From the NCBI RefSeq assembly GCF_910589235.1, contig NC_060955.1, positions 15,638,838-15,702,837 of the forward strand: DNA of 64,000 bases, read 5' to 3'. This stretch comes from Vespa crabro. Lineage: Eukaryota > Arthropoda > Insecta > Hymenoptera > Vespidae. Under the pieces are notes generated by a model. It was not told where the DNA came from and did not search any database. It worked only from the letters and a program-made list of their open reading frames with translations. The position numbers and the translations under genes are program-made. This document shows, one piece after another, positions 60,988 to 64,000 of the stretch; position 1 is the first letter of the stretch; every line of letters begins with the position of its first letter.

Positions 60988-62718
60988 CACCTCGAACCAC
61001 TTTCCCCAGTTAAACCTGCTGGACCTTTATAGTCCGTACAAGCTCGTGTTCATGACAATTATCCACGCCTAAATGGTCGCCATTATTTTTTCATGGGACT
61101 CTAATACTTGCAACGCTACCTGCCAAGTAACGAAGAGTAATATGTCTTTGAAAGTATTCGAAATTCTTTGAGCAAATAACTAGAAGCATGGATCCAGTAA
61201 AGAATTAGCTACGTGTGATAAATTGGTATTACCGAACTATTAATGGAAGACTGAAATTTTAAGTAAGGCAGGATCGAACAAAATCGTATTACGCATTTAA
61301 TGCGTAAGGAAGAGATATATACATTTGTATACGTCGCTCCGCAATATTTTTTTAACCCATCAGTTTTATGACGACTACTTAAAAGTAATAATAATCCTGG
61401 CTAACGACAAAAGTATACGAATACTTTCTATGAGTCGTCGTAAAATCGATCGTACGTTTTGGTGAAGAACATCCGGTTTAAATAAGAATACTATCTATTT
61501 TTCTTAACGAATATTATCATCATTTATTTTTCTTTTCCCTTTCTAGTTTTTAATTCTGAAAAAAAGAAAATATTTTATAAATCATTTCCTCATTGATTCA
61601 TTTCACGGCTATCGCACCTTTTGTTTGATGAAATTACAAAACTAGCGCTTTCGCTTACTATATAATATTCATTAAGGCATTCTGCAGATTCTCATGTATC
61701 AAGTGCAGTGAAACCGAAACAGGTGTAAAAGTTCTATCCGTTATGCCTTTACAAACTGGCGTATAACTTTCTCGCTCGACTAATCCGGTAATATCTTTTA
61801 ATTGTCTCTATGTGTCGCATGACTTCTTTAAAACCTTTTCGACTTTATAATAAACATTGAGAAATACGCATTAAAATGTTGTTTCTTCCTAGAACTAACT
61901 AATGATAATAATTACAATATCTCTTGTAATGAGCTTCGATAAAACGCTATTTGCTGCTTCCTAGCTGAGCATACTTTCCTTCCGCTTAAATTTGATATAT
62001 CTTACTGAAGCCATCGAGGTGTATCATAATTAATGATATGATAAACGAACTCTTTGTTTTTAATGCTATTCTATTAAAAAGAATGATATGCAAGTAATCT
62101 TAGGTTCTCGAATCTGATAAATGGAAAAATTTCTCGAAATTAACACCGTAGAATGTGAAATTATAGTGAATGTGACTCGAACAAAATGATGAGTTATCGC
62201 CTGCAGATAACTAAACCATCGGTATTCTATTTAAAAATATATGTAAATAATAGAGAATGAAAAAAATTTATAATATTATTGGATAGGATTATATGGGATA
62301 GGATTCATAAAAAAAAAATAACAAAAACCTTTTAAACTTGTTTATTTAAATAACATAGATTATCTCTTTTCCAACAACCGGTATTAGACCCTGTCTAAGG
62401 AAAGATTAATGTTTCACAGAGTTCGATAAGATGGCGCCATTTGTGTCTTCTACATTACTAATCCATTAAGACAAGTCAAAGAACTTATAATTACGGTTTT
62501 ACATTTACAATTAATTAAAATGTTCTTTTTAAAAGCTACTTTCTAGAAACTAACTTTCTACGATCGTATACTATCAACATGATTTTTTATTTACAATAAC
62601 AAAAATAATCATAAGCTTCAGATAATCCACGTCATGATATCATAAAGTAGCAATGCCATTTTTTTACGAAAGGAATATGAAGGAGGAAAGTTATATCACA
62701 TGGATTATGAAGAATAAT
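60988..62718. other. intergenic spacer between repeat genes 2 and 3
   Basis: AT-rich with no recognised gene. It was searched by eye for a missing Ance C-terminal exon on plus (YFVSF/QFQF and CDIY-type motifs) and none was seen. A minus-strand AATAAA at 62591-62586 could serve repeat gene 3. Confidence 0.5.
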
Positions 62719-64000
62719 TTATAGATATCCTTCTTCGTGAGAATTATAATATTCAGATCTGACTATATGATGTTCGTTGACCTCGTCGTGTACTGCTATA
62801 GGTACTTCAACTTTAACAGGATAGGGAACAAGCTTAGGAACGGAATAAGGCAAGTGCTTAGTCACATGAACAGGGATCGGTCGCTCGACCGGTACCTTCA
62901 CTGGCACAGCTACTGGCTTTTCCACCGGATAAGGCACCTCCTTCTCGACCGGATAAGGCGCAGGCACTGGCACCTTGACCTTTACCAGTACTGGTTTATC
63001 AACCGGTACTGGAATCGGTCTATGCACCTCGACCTTCACCGGAACGGGTACTGGTTTCTCGACCGGATAAGGAACTGGTTTATTAACAGGAACCGGATAC
63101 GGTTTTGGTACTGGTACCGGTATTGGCTTTTCAACTTCAATTTTCACAGGATAACGCACGATTTTTTCGACTGGATAAGGTTGTGGAACATGTATCGGAA
63201 CCTTTATAGGAATCGGTATTTTTCGTTCAATTGGAAAGGGATCCGGAACTGGAATTTTAACTTCATAATGAACCTTCTTTTCTACAGGATAGGGTTCTGG
63301 TATATAAACTTTAACAGGAACAGGTCGATCAACTGGTATCTTCACCGGATACGGTACCTCCTTTATCACAGGTACCGGTTTCGGAATTTTCACGGGAACC
63401 TTTACATAAATCTTTACGGGATAAGGGATTTGTTTCTCTACTGCATAGGGTTGCGATACTGGTATTTTTACCGGATATGGTATTTTTTTTACCACAGGAT
63501 ATCGTATAATCTTCTCTACAGGATACGGTACGGCGATTTTTTTAATGATTGTGATCGTCTTGTGAACGTTTTCATCTAAGTCATGTCCCAGAAAGTGGCT
63601 CTCGTGTGAGTTTTCTTCGGGAACGTGTGACTCCAACGAATAACCATTCTCCTCGCTATAATCCTCTTCGTTATGATCGTCGTATTGTTCGGCTAGAAAT
63701 AAATAGTTTATGTTTTTAGTAATTTATTATAATTCGAAATAGTAAACTTAAATATCGAATAAGATGAAGTTGACGTACATGGAAGAGCAATAGGATCCTT
63801 GTAATCAAAATTATGTGCCATAGATTCATTCTCTCTATATTTCTCCTCCTTCAGATAATTTCGTCTATTCTTGCTTATAAATCTTTGTGGTCGAACGTAA
63901 AAGACTCTTTGCTCGTACCTTTCAACGGGTACATCTTCGTAGAAATAGATCTTTTTCTGGTAATTGGATTGAGCTGGACTACTAACAGCAGCGGCTACGA
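62719..64000 (-). CDS. Vajk-like PYPVEK-repeat secreted cuticular protein 3 (5' end outside window)
   Basis: Two exons are visible: 64000-63779, which is open at the window edge and ends T|GTACGT in phase 1, and 63692-62719. The join creates a Ser codon and keeps the frame. The first visible residues (VAAAVSSPAQSNYQ) look like the end of a signal peptide. An aromatic and basic segment follows (IYFYEDVPVERYEQRVFYVRPQ), then an acidic, His-containing stretch (QYDDHNEEDYSEEN), then from HKTITIIKK a ~260-residue Val/Pro repeat of PYPVEK, YPVKIPV and VPVPKPYPV units. The tail is short (EYYNSHEEGYL). The repeat start aligns closely with genes 1 and 2, so the three are tandem paralogues. The spacer-exon structure is more complex than in genes 1 and 2. 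Signal start and promoter lie beyond position 64000. Confidence 0.85.

Overview
This is eukaryotic, insect-type nuclear DNA. It is AT-rich and gene-poor, with spliced genes using GT-AG introns, TCAGT-type initiators, many long (CT)n/(AG)n tracts and AT microsatellites. The protein families point to an insect. The low GC, the abundance of (GA)n and the small first exons fit a bee, wasp or ant best, but that placement is inference. No bacterial operon, CRISPR array, tRNA, rRNA or intact transposon was recognised.

Layout: 1-15 kb has no gene I can defend, only a GC-rich island near 9.5-10.1 kb with a CTG/CTA tract and scattered simple repeats. At 15.2-18.3 kb, on the minus strand, lies the 5' part of an unrecognised secreted-protein gene (two coding exons). 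A plus-strand signal-peptide exon (16.3 kb) sits inside its intron. From 24.9 to 39.2 kb a complete four-exon minus-strand gene can be assembled from exons of 9, 130, 99 and 26 nt. It encodes an 87-residue secreted Gly/Pro/Tyr-rich protein, and its second intron holds a large imperfect inverted repeat. The 39-50 kb stretch is mostly non-coding, with one possible last exon at 40.4 kb and a ~100-bp tandem repeat at 46.9-47.3 kb.

The last 14 kb is the clearest part. A plus-strand angiotensin-converting-enzyme-like (Ance, M2 metallopeptidase) gene is readable in eight exons (50.5-55.7 kb). Downstream is a tandem array of three minus-strand genes (56.7-58.0, 59.5-60.9 and 62.7->64 kb) for secreted proteins made almost entirely of PYPVEK/VPVKVPV repeats. 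These match the Vajk type of cuticular protein. In Drosophila, Ance and vajk genes sit together in the Nimrod cluster, so the window looks like one flank of the hymenopteran counterpart. No Nimrod (EGF/CCxGY) gene is visible here.

Points of most interest: the Ance gene carries unusual residues at catalytic positions and has no recognisable C-terminal exon inside the window; the three repeat genes share exon structure and core promoter layout; and the 87-aa gene spreads 264 coding bases over 14 kb.
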